A stretch of 64,000 nt of DNA, taken from positions 7,813 through 71,812 of the forward strand of contig JAUJNZ010000006.1 of NCBI GenBank assembly GCA_030447905.1. Direction: 5' to 3'. The notes beneath the pieces are model-generated. The model was given only the letters and a program-made list of their open reading frames with translations, was not told where the DNA came from and did no database searches. Position 1 is the stretch's first letter. The number at the start of each line of letters is the position of its first letter. The DNA is from Thermoleophilaceae bacterium. Its GTDB lineage: Bacteria; Actinomycetota; Thermoleophilia; Solirubrobacterales; Thermoleophilaceae. The translations under genes were made by a program, and so were the position numbers. Of the stretch, positions 51,905 to 60,680 are shown one piece after another.

Positions 51905-53356
51905 ATGCGCAACCGGGGCCTGCACGACGCCCTGCGCGACTTCGCCCTCGAGGCAGCCGCGTTCCTCGTGCGTGCCACCGATGGGGGCGCCGAGCTCGGC
52001 TTCGCGCTCGACGAGCGGTCTCGAGGTGGCGCGACCTTGTATCGCTACCGCCCGCTGACCAGCGAGTTCATCGGCGCGCGGTGGGAGAAGCTGCACGCAC
52101 TGCCGACCTTCGGTCCCGCGGCCCGGGCCCTCGGCACGGGAGCGCGAGCGTACCTGCGCCGCCGTGGCGAGCCGGGCGCCGATGCCGAGCCCGCCCTGCG
52201 GGCCATGCTCGAGCGCCTGTATTCGGACTCGACGTCGTTCGCCTTCCCGGAGGAGCGCTTCGAGCGGGTCTACGCGGGCGTCGAGCAGGCCCTGTACGCG
52301 GGCACGGTTCGCGCGACCGTGGTCGCTCCGGTGCTCGGGCTGCGCTTCGACGGTGCCCGGGTCGAGCTCGGCGGCGATCTCGCGCTGGTGGACGTGGCGC
52401 TGCTGGCGCCTCCCCCGACTCCGGCGTGGCTCGATACCGACGAGGGGGGAAGGGCGACTCCGCCGACGACCGCGTTCCTTGCCCTCGAGCGTGATCTTCC
52501 GGCCGAAGCCGGACTGCCGCTCGCCGAAGCCTGCCTTCGCTTTCGCACCACGCTGACCGCTCTGCGGCTGCTCGACCCGGGCGGGGTCACCCTCGGGCCG
52601 GTCGGCTACGCGCGCGTGGGCGACGGCGCCTGGCAGCCGCTGCGACTCGACCCGAGCGGCTACCCCCGTGGCCCGGAGCGCGTGCTCGACAGCGAGGAGG
52701 CCGCCCGCCTGGCCGAGCTTCTCGCCGCCCTCGAAGAGGGAGCCGAGGGGAGTCTCGGCTGGGGCCTCGACCGTTTCGAGATGGGGCTCGAGCGCCGAAA
52801 CGACGACCAAGCCCTGTCGGACTACCTGCTCGTGCTGCGGGCGCTGCTCGACGCGGGGGACACCGCCGACGGGGCCACCGTCGGGCTGCGCCTCGCCGCC
52901 CTCTGCGCCGACCAGGAGGACCGCCCGGCGGTCCAGCGACAGGTCGAGCGGGCCTTCGAGCTCGAGCCCGCCGTGATCGAGGGAAGCTCGCGCGCGGTCG
53001 GGGGACGCGGCGGGTCCGCCGGCCGAGCTGGCGCTCTCGGGCCGTTGGTGGGCGAGCTCGAGGACCATCTGCGGACGCTGCTCGTCGAGGCCCTCTGCGC
53101 CCCCGTCCACCCCGACCTCGCCGCCACGGCCGACGGCCTCCTGCTGCGAGGCGACGATCCGGTCGAGATCCGCGCGGGTCGCCTCTCGGCGGAAGAGGAG
53201 GAGGCCGGCGAACCCTACCCCGATCCGCGATCGGGACACGAGCGGGACCGTGGCGGGGGCGCCTCGGGCCGTGCGGGTGGCTCGGACTCCGCTCCCGCCC
53301 CGGTCTCCGAGCTCCACCTCGACGAGGAGAGCGAGAGCTACTCGGCGCCGGTCTAG
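51905..53356 (+). CDS. hypothetical protein, possible degenerate HEPN-like C-terminal part
   Basis: A 483-aa cytosolic protein. The N-terminal 230 residues are beta-rich and of no known family (LHDALRDFALEAAAFLVRATDGG, RATVVAPVLGLRFDGARVELGGDLALVDVALLAP). Residues about 285-360 form helices of the pattern LDRFEMGLERRNDDQALSDYLLVLRALLD...LRLAALCADQEDRPAVQRQVERAFELEPAVIEG, which resembles the HEPN/ApeA helix layout, but the RxxxxH RNase motif is not present. The last 60 residues are disordered, Glu/Ser/Gly-rich. ATG at 51905. Nothing nearby forms an obvious operon. The HEPN link is a pattern-level guess. Confidence 0.6.
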   Translation: MRNRGLHDALRDFALEAAAFLVRATDGGAELGFALDERSRGGATLYRYRPLTSEFIGARWEKLHALPTFGPAARALGTGARAYLRRRGEPGADAEPALRAMLERLYSDSTSFAFPEERFERVYAGVEQALYAGTVRATVVAPVLGLRFDGARVELGGDLALVDVALLAPPPTPAWLDTDEGGRATPPTTAFLALERDLPAEAGLPLAEACLRFRTTLTALRLLDPGGVTLGPVGYARVGDGAWQPLRLDPSGYPRGPERVLDSEEAARLAELLAALEEGAEGSLGWGLDRFEMGLERRNDDQALSDYLLVLRALLDAGDTADGATVGLRLAALCADQEDRPAVQRQVERAFELEPAVIEGSSRAVGGRGGSAGRAGALGPLVGELEDHLRTLLVEALCAPVHPDLAATADGLLLRGDDPVEIRAGRLSAEEEEAGEPYPDPRSGHERDRGGGASGRAGGSDSAPAPVSELHLDEESESYSAPV

Positions 53357-53441
53357 GTCGTCCGGGTCCCGTGTCGCGGGGACCGCTCACGACTCACCCG
53401 GGTGCGGGCGACGGAGACCGCTCCGCGTACCGAGAAGGAAC

Positions 53442-53660
53442 TCAGGGCTCGGGAGGGGTGATCAGCGACCCGTCGCGCCAGCCGGGCTCCACCTCGTCGA
53501 GAGTCTCGGCTACGGTGATGTAGTTCGCGGGCAGGAGCACGGTGTCGCCCTTGACCTCCGGAGTCTCAATTCCGAGTCGCTCGGCGAGACGTCCCACCAG
53601 ATCCTCGACCTCCTGTCGATCTGCTCCGGGGGCCACCTTCCAAACCGCTGGGACGTCCAT
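53442..53660 (-). CDS. small hypothetical protein (72 aa)
   Basis: A 72-residue acidic protein, VWKVAPGADRQEVEDLVGRLAERLGIETPEVKGDTVLLPANYITVAETLDEVEPGWRD. Secondary structure looks alpha-beta with a plausible hydrophobic core, which separates it from frame noise. ATG at 53660 has a TATCAT box (minus strand) about 7 bp upstream, suggesting a nearly leaderless mRNA. Family unknown. It lies between the 483-aa protein (convergent) and the ArsA ATPase. Confidence 0.55.
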   Translation of the reverse strand: MDVPAVWKVAPGADRQEVEDLVGRLAERLGIETPEVKGDTVLLPANYITVAETLDEVEPGWRDGSLITPPEP

Positions 53661-53725
53661 CCGCCCATGATACCGGCTGAGCCGGTCGAGTCACCGGATC
53701 GAGCGGGTCTTGTCTCGCGACCTCC

Positions 53726-54841
53726 TCACCTGGCGTCTTCTCGCTCGCCGAACAGGAACTCGTTCATCGCCGCGAGCCCGGCGATGTCGTGGACGTCGTC
53801 GTCGAGGTGGGGGACGGCCACGATCGGCGCCGGGCCGAGGGCGTGCTCGAGCCGCGCGACGCTCGCGCGGTCGCGGGCGGCCAGCGCGCTCACCTCCTCG
53901 AGGTTGCGAGCGACCTTGCCCCCGAGCTCGGGCCCGAGCAGCTCGCCGAGCTCGGCGCGAGGAACCGAGCCGTCGAGACCCCCTGGGTGGACGTGCACGC
54001 GGTTGACGACCACGCCCGCGAAGGGCATGCGGCGTTCCGCGAGGCGACGGCGGAAGAAGATCGCCTCGTCGATCGCGTCGGGCTGGGGCGACGTGACGAC
54101 GAGAAAGGCCGTGGCCGGGCCCGAGAGGAGGGCGTCGACGCGTGCGGCCCGGTCGCGAAAGCCCTGCGCCATGTCGGCAAAGGCGGCGAAGAACTCGGAG
54201 ATGTCCTCCATCACGTCGACGCCGGTGATCCGCTTGAGGGCGTGGAAGAGCAGGTTGGAGCCGCGGCCCAGGAGCCGCCCGCCCGGCCTGATCAGGGCCC
54301 CGAGGGCGCGAGAGTCGATGAAGCGCGAGAGCCGGCTCGGAGCGTCGAGGAAGTCGAGCGCGTTGCGCGTGGGAGGGGTGTCGAGCACGAGGACGTCGTA
54401 GCGGGCCTCCGCGTCGAGCTCGTTGAGCTTCTCCATCGCCATGTACTCCTGCGAGCCCGATACCGCGCTCGAGACCTGCGCGTAGATGCGGTTGCCGAGC
54501 AGCCTTTCCCGCGCGGCGGCGTCGGGGGCGTAGCGCTCGACGAGCTCGTCGAAGGTGCGCTTGGCGTCGAGCATCATCGCCCACAGCTCCCCGCGCATCT
54601 CGACGCCGGCCCGGGCGAAGCGCTCGGGCTCGACACGGCGGGCCTCGTTGCCGAGCTCCTCGAGGCCGAGCGACTGGGCGAGCCGGCGGGCCGGGTCGAT
54701 GGTGAGAACGGCCACGCGCATCCCGCGGGAGGCGAGCCCCATGGCGATCGCCGCCGCCGTGCTCGTCTTTCCGACGCCGCCCGAGCCCGCGCATATAACG
54801 GTCCGCTTTCCCTCGAGGGGGAGATCGACGGTCTCGGTCAT
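53726..54841 (-). CDS. ArsA/Get3-family ATPase
   Basis: A 371-aa P-loop ATPase with the deviant Walker A CAGSGGVGKTS (Gly19-Lys25), LTIDPARRLAQSLGL, a switch II region LVLDTPPTRNALDFL and VVVNRVHVHPGG. Actinobacteria commonly carry such ArsA-like genes, often in adjacent pairs; here there is only one. Roles proposed include tail-anchored protein or anion handling, but none is established for this type. No Cys arsenite site is visible. ATG at 54841; divergent from parA (120 bp between starts). Confidence 0.88.
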   Translation of the reverse strand: MTETVDLPLEGKRTVICAGSGGVGKTSTAAAIAMGLASRGMRVAVLTIDPARRLAQSLGLEELGNEARRVEPERFARAGVEMRGELWAMMLDAKRTFDELVERYAPDAAARERLLGNRIYAQVSSAVSGSQEYMAMEKLNELDAEARYDVLVLDTPPTRNALDFLDAPSRLSRFIDSRALGALIRPGGRLLGRGSNLLFHALKRITGVDVMEDISEFFAAFADMAQGFRDRAARVDALLSGPATAFLVVTSPQPDAIDEAIFFRRRLAERRMPFAGVVVNRVHVHPGGLDGSVPRAELGELLGPELGGKVARNLEEVSALAARDRASVARLEHALGPAPIVAVPHLDDDVHDIAGLAAMNEFLFGEREDAR

Positions 54842-54961
54842 GGCCGGGCGGAAGGATTAGCAGGCCGGCATGCGAATAAACCCCGAGAAGGGGTCCGCTC
54901 GACCGCTGCTCGTAGCCCGGGCCGGATGGTCGATCCGACCGGCCCAATCACCGGAGCCGCC

Positions 54962-55765
54962 ATGCCGAGGAAGACCAAGGCGAACTCGAAGCCCAAGACC
55001 AAGACGCAGGCGAAGGTGATCGCGCTCGCCAACCAGAAGGGCGGCGTAGCCAAGACGACGACGACGCTCAACCTCGCCGCCGCCTTCGCCGAGGGCGGCC
55101 ATCGCTCGCTGTGCGTCGACATGGACCCGCAGGGCAACCTGACCATGAGCCAGGGAATCGATCCGGACGCGCTCGAGGCCTCGATGTACGACGTGCTCGT
55201 CCACCGCCGGCCGATCTCCGATGTGATCGTCGCGCGCGAGGTCGACGTCGCGTGCTCCTCGATCGACCTCGCCGGGGCGGAGATCGCCATGTCCACGCAG
55301 ATCGGGCGGGAGCGCTCGCTCGAGCGGGCGCTGGACGAGGTGCGCGGAGACTACGACTTCGTTCTCGTCGACACCCCGCCGAGCCTCGGTCTGCTCACCA
55401 TCAACGCCCTGACGGCCTCGCACAGGGTGATCGTCCCCGTCCAGTGCGAGTATCTGTCCATGCGAGGGCTTATTCAGCTGCAGAACACCCTGTCGATGGT
55501 GCGCGACAACCTCAACCCGGACGTCGAGATCGAAGGCATCCTGCCGACGCTCGTCGACACGCGCACGGTGCATGCCCAGGAGGCGCTCGAGATCCTCGAG
55601 GAGAACTTCGGCGATCGGGTGTTTGCCTCACGGATACGCAAGACCGTGCGCTTCGCCGAGGCGCCCGTGCGAGGAATGTCGGTGCTCAAGTACGAACCTG
55701 ACGGGAAGGCGGCCTACGCCTACCGCCAACTCGCCAAGGAGGTCCTAGCCAATGGCAAGCGGTAA
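54962..55765 (+). CDS. parA: ParA/Soj family ATPase
   Basis: A 267-aa deviant Walker A ATPase: a basic N-tail, [15 protein letters not shown] (Lys26 and Lys31), [29 protein letters not shown] and [16 protein letters not shown]. Such proteins form nucleoid-bound dimers that move DNA or protein cargo. ATG at 54962 has GGAG at a 5-nt spacing; an in-frame ATG at 54926 lacks one. No parB follows. Instead, the ftsZ start (55752) lies inside the last codons of parA (14-bp overlap), so the two products are made together. It may therefore position a division or cargo system rather than the chromosome. Confidence 0.9.
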   Translation: MPRKTKANSKPKTKTQAKVIALANQKGGVAKTTTTLNLAAAFAEGGHRSLCVDMDPQGNLTMSQGIDPDALEASMYDVLVHRRPISDVIVAREVDVACSSIDLAGAEIAMSTQIGRERSLERALDEVRGDYDFVLVDTPPSLGLLTINALTASHRVIVPVQCEYLSMRGLIQLQNTLSMVRDNLNPDVEIEGILPTLVDTRTVHAQEALEILEENFGDRVFASRIRKTVRFAEAPVRGMSVLKYEPDGKAAYAYRQLAKEVLANGKR

Positions 55766-57377
55766 GCGAGCGAGCATGAGAGAGGGGCCGCTCGCGGCCC
55801 TGTTCAGCCGCACAGAGGGCGAAGGGGAGCCGACCGCGCCCGAAGGGAAGGAAGCCGAGCAGGAGGGCGTCGGAGCCGCCTCCGAGGGTCCCGCCACCGG
55901 CTCCGCCGGCGGGGTCGAGGCGAGCGAGCGGCGGGTCGCCGAGGAGCTGCGGCCCGCGCCGCCATCGGCGCGGCGGGCCTCCGCGCCGCCGCGGGTCTCC
56001 GAGATCCGCGTCCGGCGGGGGAGTCCGGCCGACGCGGAGGGCGAGGCGCCGGCGAGCGAGCGCAGCCCGGAGGAGCGCCTGCGCGCGGTCTTCTCGCCCG
56101 ACGTGCCCGAGGACATCCTCGAGCGCCCCGCCCCTGCTTCGGAGGCCGGCGCCCGCCCGCGGTTCGGCCGGGCCGAGCCGCGGCCCCAGCCGGTTCCCGA
56201 GATCGCCGGGAGTCCGGTCCTGCGGGTAGCCGGAGTCGGCGGCGCGGGAGTCAACGCGATCAACCGGATGATCGAGGCCGGCGTGGAGGGCGTGGAGTTC
56301 GTCGCGGTCAATACCGACACCCAGTCGCTGCAGGCATCGAGCGCCCACGCCACCCTCGACATCGGCGGCGACGTGACCCGCGGGCTCGGCTCGGGGTCGA
56401 ACCCCGAGCTGGGGCGCGAGGCCGCGCTCGAGGACGCCGACCGGATCAAGTCCGCCCTCAAGGGCTCGGACCTCGTGTTCGTGACCGCGGGGGCGGGCGG
56501 GGGTACCGGCACGGGCGCCGCTCCCGTGGTCGCCCGGCTCGCCCGCGAGGTGGGCGCGCTCGTCGTCGGCGTGGTGACCAAGCCGTTCTCGTTCGAGGGC
56601 AACCGCCGGGCGGTGCAGGCCGAGCAGGGCGTGGGCGCCCTCGCCGACGAGGTCGACACCCTGATCGTGATCCCGAACTCGCGCCTCCTGTCGGTGCTAG
56701 ACCAGGGGACGTCGATCCTCGAGGCCTTCCGAGTGGCCGACGACGTGCTGCGTCAGGGAGTGCAGGGCATCTCGGACCTCGTCACCCTCCCGGGGCTCAT
56801 CAACCTCGACTTCGCCGACGTCCGCACGATCATGTCCCAGGCGGGACCGGCGCTCCTCGGGATCGGCATGGGGGTCGGCGAGGGACGTGCCATGGAGGCC
56901 GCCGAGCGCGCGGTCGCCTCGCCGCTGCTCGAAACCTCGATCGACGGCGCGCGGTCGATCCTCCTGTCGATCACCGGCGGTCGCGACATGTCGCTGTACG
57001 AGGTCAACGAGGCCGCGCGCGCGGTCGCCGAGGCCGCCCACCCGGACGCGAACATCATCTTCGGGGCGATGGTCGACGAGAACGTCGTCGACCAGATATG
57101 GGTGACCGTCGTGGCGACCCGCTACGGCGACGCCCCGATGCGGGCGAGCGAGCCCTCCGGCATCGGGCGCGCGAGCGAGCCGTCGGCGCGCGAGCCGGCA
57201 ATCGCCGGGGCGGGGCCGGACTCCGAGACGGCCGGGGCCTCGCGGGAGTCCGAGCGGCCCACCGTGGCCTTCGACGGCCTGAGCCCAGAGGCGCCGGCGT
57301 CGCCGCCTGCGCCGGGCTCCGATGGCCTCTCCGAGCTCGACGTCCCGGAGTTCGTGCCGAGCCGAGGACGAAGCTGA
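55752..57377 (+). CDS. ftsZ: FtsZ-family GTPase with 154-residue N-terminal extension
   Basis: A 541-aa tubulin-like GTPase. Residues 1-154 are an unusual disordered region (Glu, Ala, Pro, Arg-rich) with a short helical patch, [22 protein letters not shown]. The GTPase domain begins [19 protein letters not shown] (156-174), has the tubulin signature [13 protein letters not shown] (246-258), and T7-loop [11 protein letters not shown]. An acidic C-terminal linker ends in [11 protein letters not shown], the FtsZ tail that binds FtsA/SepF. FtsZ usually has about 10-30 residues before the GTPase core. It overlaps parA by 14 bp and is far from any dcw genes in the window. It may be the only ftsZ or a specialised second copy; this cannot be decided here. 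Confidence 0.9.
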   Translation: MASGKRASMREGPLAALFSRTEGEGEPTAPEGKEAEQEGVGAASEGPATGSAGGVEASERRVAEELRPAPPSARRASAPPRVSEIRVRRGSPADAEGEAPASERSPEERLRAVFSPDVPEDILERPAPASEAGARPRFGRAEPRPQPVPEIAGSPVLRVAGVGGAGVNAINRMIEAGVEGVEFVAVNTDTQSLQASSAHATLDIGGDVTRGLGSGSNPELGREAALEDADRIKSALKGSDLVFVTAGAGGGTGTGAAPVVARLAREVGALVVGVVTKPFSFEGNRRAVQAEQGVGALADEVDTLIVIPNSRLLSVLDQGTSILEAFRVADDVLRQGVQGISDLVTLPGLINLDFADVRTIMSQAGPALLGIGMGVGEGRAMEAAERAVASPLLETSIDGARSILLSITGGRDMSLYEVNEAARAVAEAAHPDANIIFGAMVDENVVDQIWVTVVATRYGDAPMRASEPSGIGRASEPSAREPAIAGAGPDSETAGASRESERPTVAFDGLSPEAPASPPAPGSDGLSELDVPEFVPSRGRS

Positions 57378-57444
57378 CGGCACGCGCTCCGGTCGGATCG
57401 CCCGTCCGGCCCGCCCCAGGCTCGACCAACTAGCTTTCCGGGCG

Positions 57445-59049
57445 ATGAGGGGCGTCGTCGCCGCGGGGCATCCGCTCTCCGCCGAGGCGGGGGCGAGCGC
57501 GTTGCGCGCGGGGGGCAACGCGGTCGACGCGGCGGTCGCCGCCTGTCTCATGTCCTTCGCCTGCGAGTCCCCGCTGACCGGCCCGGGCGCGGGTGGCTTC
57601 ATGCTCGTGCACTCCGCCGGGGGCGAGAGCCGGCTGCTCGACTTCTTCGTCGCCGCGCCCGGGCTCGGGCCCGGTGCCGAGGTACCGGCGCCCGGCGCGC
57701 TCGTCCCGATCGGCGTCGAGTTCTCCTCCGAGGCATCTCAGGTCTTCAACGTGGGGGCCTCCTCGTGCGGCGTGCCGGGCACGCTCGCCGGCCTCACGCA
57801 TGCGCTCGAGCGCTTCGGCTCGATGGCGCTCTCCGAGCTCTGCGATCCCGCGGCCGCGGTCGCCCGCGAGGGCGTCGCCCTGGCGCCGATGCAGGCCTAC
57901 CTCCACCGCATCCTCGCTCCGATCCTGGCCTCGACGCCTGAGGGCGCGGCCATCTACGAGCCCGACGGCCGGCCGCTGAGAGCCGGCGAGCTCCTCCGAC
58001 TTCCCGAGCTCGGCGACCTGCTCGAGCGCCTCGGCGCCGAGGGGTCGGGCTTCCTCTACCGCGGCGACGTGGCGACCGCGCTCAGCGACTGGGTGCTGGA
58101 GCGAGGCGGCCTGCTGACCCGCGACGATCTGGCCGCGTACGAGACGGTCGAGCGCGAGCCGGCGCGGGCGCGGTACCGCGGCCGCGAGGTGCTCACCAAC
58201 CCGCCCCCCTCCTCGGGCGGGATCCTGATCGCCTACTCGTTGTCCCTGCTGGCTCTGCTCGATCGTCCCGGGGACGAGCGCACGGTCGTCGAGGTCATGG
58301 AGCGGGCCAACGCCGCTCGCACCGAGGAGTTCCTGAACGGGCTGAACTCGGAGGGCTACCTCGAGCGCTTCCGCGCCGAGGAGGCGATGGAGGCCGTGGC
58401 GGGGCAGGCGGCGGATCGCCTCTCGGCGAGCGCGGGCCGGTCGGCCCGGGTCTCCCCCGCGGCCGGGCGTGAGGGGGTGGCGAAGCCGGGCGAGCTCGGC
58501 TCGACGACCCACATCGCGGTGCTCGACTCGGGCGGCGGGTGCGCGAGCGTCACGTCCTCGAGCGGCTCGGGATCGGGAGTGGTCGTGCCCGGCACGGGCA
58601 TCCACCTCAACAACATGCTCGGCGAGCAGGACCTGAACCCGTTCGGCTTCCACCGCCACGAGGCCGGCCGCAGGATCCCGAGCATGATGGCCCCGACCGT
58701 CGTCCTCGGCGACCGAGCGCCCGAGGTGGCGCTGGGATCGGCCGGCTCGAACCGCATCCGCTCGGCGGTGCTGCAGACCCTGCTCGCGGTCGTCGACGGC
58801 GGGCTGAGCGCCGAGGAGGCGGTGGCCCGCCCGCGGCTCCACTTCGAAGAGGGAAGGGTCGACGCCGAGCCGGGCGTCGATGACGGCGCCCTCGCCGAGC
58901 TCGAGGCCGCCGGCTACGAGGTGCGCCGGTGGGCGGAGCGCAATCTCTACTTCGGCGGGGTACAGGCCGTGGTGCTCGACCGCGATAGCGGGGCGCTGTC
59001 GGGCGGCGGCGATCCGCGCCGCGGTGGGGCGGCGGTCGTCGCGGCCTGA
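57445..59049 (+). CDS. ggt: gamma-glutamyltransferase family protein
   Basis: A 534-aa Ntn hydrolase precursor. The autocleavage and catalytic Thr is Thr354 in GELGSTTHIAVLD; substrate-binding segments are GPGAGGFMLVH, NPPPSSGGILIAY and RRIPSMMAPTVVL. The family cleaves gamma-glutamyl bonds such as in glutathione or, in this organism group, perhaps other gamma-glutamyl thiols. No signal peptide is visible: translation starts directly at the core (MRGVVAAGHPLSAEAG), so it is probably cytosolic. ATG at 57445 is 67 bp after ftsZ. Confidence 0.92.
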   Translation: MRGVVAAGHPLSAEAGASALRAGGNAVDAAVAACLMSFACESPLTGPGAGGFMLVHSAGGESRLLDFFVAAPGLGPGAEVPAPGALVPIGVEFSSEASQVFNVGASSCGVPGTLAGLTHALERFGSMALSELCDPAAAVAREGVALAPMQAYLHRILAPILASTPEGAAIYEPDGRPLRAGELLRLPELGDLLERLGAEGSGFLYRGDVATALSDWVLERGGLLTRDDLAAYETVEREPARARYRGREVLTNPPPSSGGILIAYSLSLLALLDRPGDERTVVEVMERANAARTEEFLNGLNSEGYLERFRAEEAMEAVAGQAADRLSASAGRSARVSPAAGREGVAKPGELGSTTHIAVLDSGGGCASVTSSSGSGSGVVVPGTGIHLNNMLGEQDLNPFGFHRHEAGRRIPSMMAPTVVLGDRAPEVALGSAGSNRIRSAVLQTLLAVVDGGLSAEEAVARPRLHFEEGRVDAEPGVDDGALAELEAAGYEVRRWAERNLYFGGVQAVVLDRDSGALSGGGDPRRGGAAVVAA

Positions 59050-59077
59050 GCGCCTTCGGCCTATCGTCCGGACGACC

Positions 59078-59320
59078 TCAGGCGCGCCTGCGGAGCTCGG
59101 ACTCGAGCCAGGGGCCCTCCGCCGACTCGCTGCCCGCCCTGCGACCGACCACCCGGAACTCGTGTCCCTCCTCGGCCGCCCACGCGGCGAGGTCGATCGG
59201 GGCCTCGGGATCGGTAGTCCGCACGAGCACCGTTTCCCCGGGGGCGAGCGCGGCCATCCGCCGGCGGGCGAGCAGGAGCGGCATCGGGCAGGCAAGGCCA
59301 CGCGCGTCGAGCGTGTTCAC
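59078..59320 (-). CDS. tusA: TusA/SirA-like sulfur carrier protein
   Basis: An 80-aa protein with the TusA signature LDARGLACPMPLLLARR (Cys11 in CPxP) and a beta-alpha-beta-alpha-beta-beta fold. Cys11 would carry persulfide sulfur for transfer in tRNA thiolation, cofactor synthesis or sulfur oxidation. GTG at 59320 is only 11 bp from the divergent dsrE-like start at 59332, so the promoters must lie inside or across the opposing coding starts. It is convergent with ggt (28 bp between stops). Confidence 0.85.
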   Translation of the reverse strand: MNTLDARGLACPMPLLLARRRMAALAPGETVLVRTTDPEAPIDLAAWAAEEGHEFRVVGRRAGSESAEGPWLESELRRRA

Positions 59321-59331
59321 AATTCGTCAGT

Positions 59332-59742
59332 ATGAGCGCTCCCTCGCCCCCGCTCGCCGTCGTGCTGGCGACCGGAGAGCTCGAGCGCTTCTACTCCGGC
59401 CTGTCGCTGCTCGTGTCGAGCGCGGCGGATGGAAGGCCGTGCAGGGCCCTCGCCGTCTTCGGCTCGCTCGAGCTGCTGCTCGACCGAGACCTCCTGCGCC
59501 GAGGCCTGGACCCCTCCGGCGCTCCCTCGCTCTCCTGGGAGGGCCGCGAGACCTTCGCCCGCACGTTGTACGAGCTGCGCGAGACCGCATTCGACCTCGA
59601 GGCCCTCTCCCTGTATGCCTGCTCGGCCTCGGTGGAGACCATGGGCCTGAGCGCCGCCGAGGTCGAGGAGCGCCTCGACGGGGTGCTATCGACGCCGCGG
59701 TTCCTGCGCGAGGCGGGCGCGGCGAGCCTGCTCTACATCTGA
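59332..59742 (+). CDS. DsrE family sulfur-transfer-like protein
   Basis: A 136-aa protein with a Rossmann-like DsrE/F fold: LAVVLATGELERFYSGLSLLVSSAADG at the N-terminus and the C-terminal Cys in LYACSASVETMGL (Cys97), the position used for persulfide binding in DsrE and related proteins. It is divergent from tusA by 11 bp; DsrE-type and TusA proteins are known partners in sulfur trafficking. It ends at TGA 59740-59742. The same frame continues open for 51 more codons with coding-like composition (see finding). Confidence 0.8.
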   Translation: MSAPSPPLAVVLATGELERFYSGLSLLVSSAADGRPCRALAVFGSLELLLDRDLLRRGLDPSGAPSLSWEGRETFARTLYELRETAFDLEALSLYACSASVETMGLSAAEVEERLDGVLSTPRFLREAGAASLLYI

Positions 59743-60156
59743 AAGCTCGGCGACGATGATCTCTTTCCGGCCGGGGCTGCGCCCCCGACTACGGTCTCCG
59801 ATCCCTCGGGCGCCGCGCCCTTCGACGTCGATCCCATCCCCCTGGACGACGCCCTGCGGCGGGCGATCGCCGAGGAGGCGGCGGCGGCGGTGACTTGATG
59901 CGCCGCACCGGCGCGCCGCGGCGCACAGCGTGTTCTGCGGGCGCGTCGGGCCGCCCCTAGGCGGCGCGCACGCCCTAACGGCCGCGCGGCGGACCCCCGG
60001 CGACCCGAGCCCCAAGCCCCGCGGAGGCGCGGGGCCCACTCCGCCCAGCGCTGCGGGCGCGCGATCAGGCTCCATGCCTCCTCGACCGCGCGCCCGCGAG
60101 CGCGCCTCGAAGGTCACCAAGCCGTCACGCGCCCCGCGGTCAGCGCGGCGTCGAGA
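59743..60156. other. 414-bp region between dsrE-like and SRPBCC genes
   Basis: The first 156 bp keep the dsrE frame open after its TGA and encode an acidic tail-like sequence ending DDALRRAIAEEAAAAVT before TGA 59896-59898. The rest is very GC-rich and holds the 8-bp hairpin at 60016-60035. No tRNA or other gene is recognised. Confidence 0.4.
60016..60035. terminator. bidirectional hairpin between convergent genes
   Basis: GCCCCGCG (60016-60023) and CGCGGGGC (60028-60035) pair perfectly around a GAGG loop. It lies between the convergent dsrE-like and SRPBCC genes and could terminate both. Confidence 0.5.
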
Positions 60157-60645
60157 TCAGCCCGACTGGCCCGTATTCGGCGACGCCTCCTGGGCGTCGA
60201 CGTGGCCACGGCCGTCGGTCCGCGGGCGGGCGTCCTTCTCGACGAGCCGCTTGAAGGACTCGAGTGCCCGCTGCACCTTGTCCTCGGGATCGTCGAAGAG
60301 CTTGGCGACGACCTCGCCGGGCTTGCCGCCCGGTCCGTCGAACTCGATCGCGTACTCGAGGTCGGTGGCGTCGCCGCGGCCGTCGAAGCGGACCACGCCC
60401 GCGTTCGAGTGCCCCTCGACCGACTTCCACGCGAGCTTCTCGCCGGGCACGTCCTCGACGATCACGGAGTCCCACTCCACCGAGATACCGGCCGGTCCCG
60501 CGACCTTCCAGTGCCACCGATCCCCCCGCTGCTCGACCTGCTCCACGTCATCCATGAACTCGGGAAAGCCGGTTGGGTCGCGCCACAGCTGGTAGACCTG
60601 CTGCGGCGGGGCGTCGATGCGGATGTACTTGCTCACCGCTCCCAT
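60157..60645 (-). CDS. SRPBCC family (cyclase/dehydrase-like) protein
   Basis: A 162-aa START-like protein: IRIDAPPQQVYQLWRDPTGFPEFMDDVEQVEQRGDRWHWKV is the cyclase/dehydrase entry, with a hydrophobic-cavity domain to residue 140 and a hydrophilic tail. AGGAGG lies 5 nt before ATG 60645, a strong site. Such proteins bind lipids or other hydrophobic ligands. It follows the lycopene-cyclase gene by 35 bp on the same strand, which suggests a membrane-lipid or pigment-related role in that operon; this is inference. Confidence 0.88.
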   Translation of the reverse strand: MGAVSKYIRIDAPPQQVYQLWRDPTGFPEFMDDVEQVEQRGDRWHWKVAGPAGISVEWDSVIVEDVPGEKLAWKSVEGHSNAGVVRFDGRGDATDLEYAIEFDGPGGKPGEVVAKLFDDPEDKVQRALESFKRLVEKDARPRTDGRGHVDAQEASPNTGQSG

Positions 60646-60680
60646 GGTGTCCTCCTCTTGTCGGAATGCGGGTCGTTAGC

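Noticed and set aside
59740-59790. Selenocysteine insertion at the dsrE TGA
   Set aside because: A GGGGC-TGC-GCCCC stem follows about 30 nt later, but its loop and length do not fit a bacterial SECIS element, and no selenoprotein active-site context surrounds the TGA.
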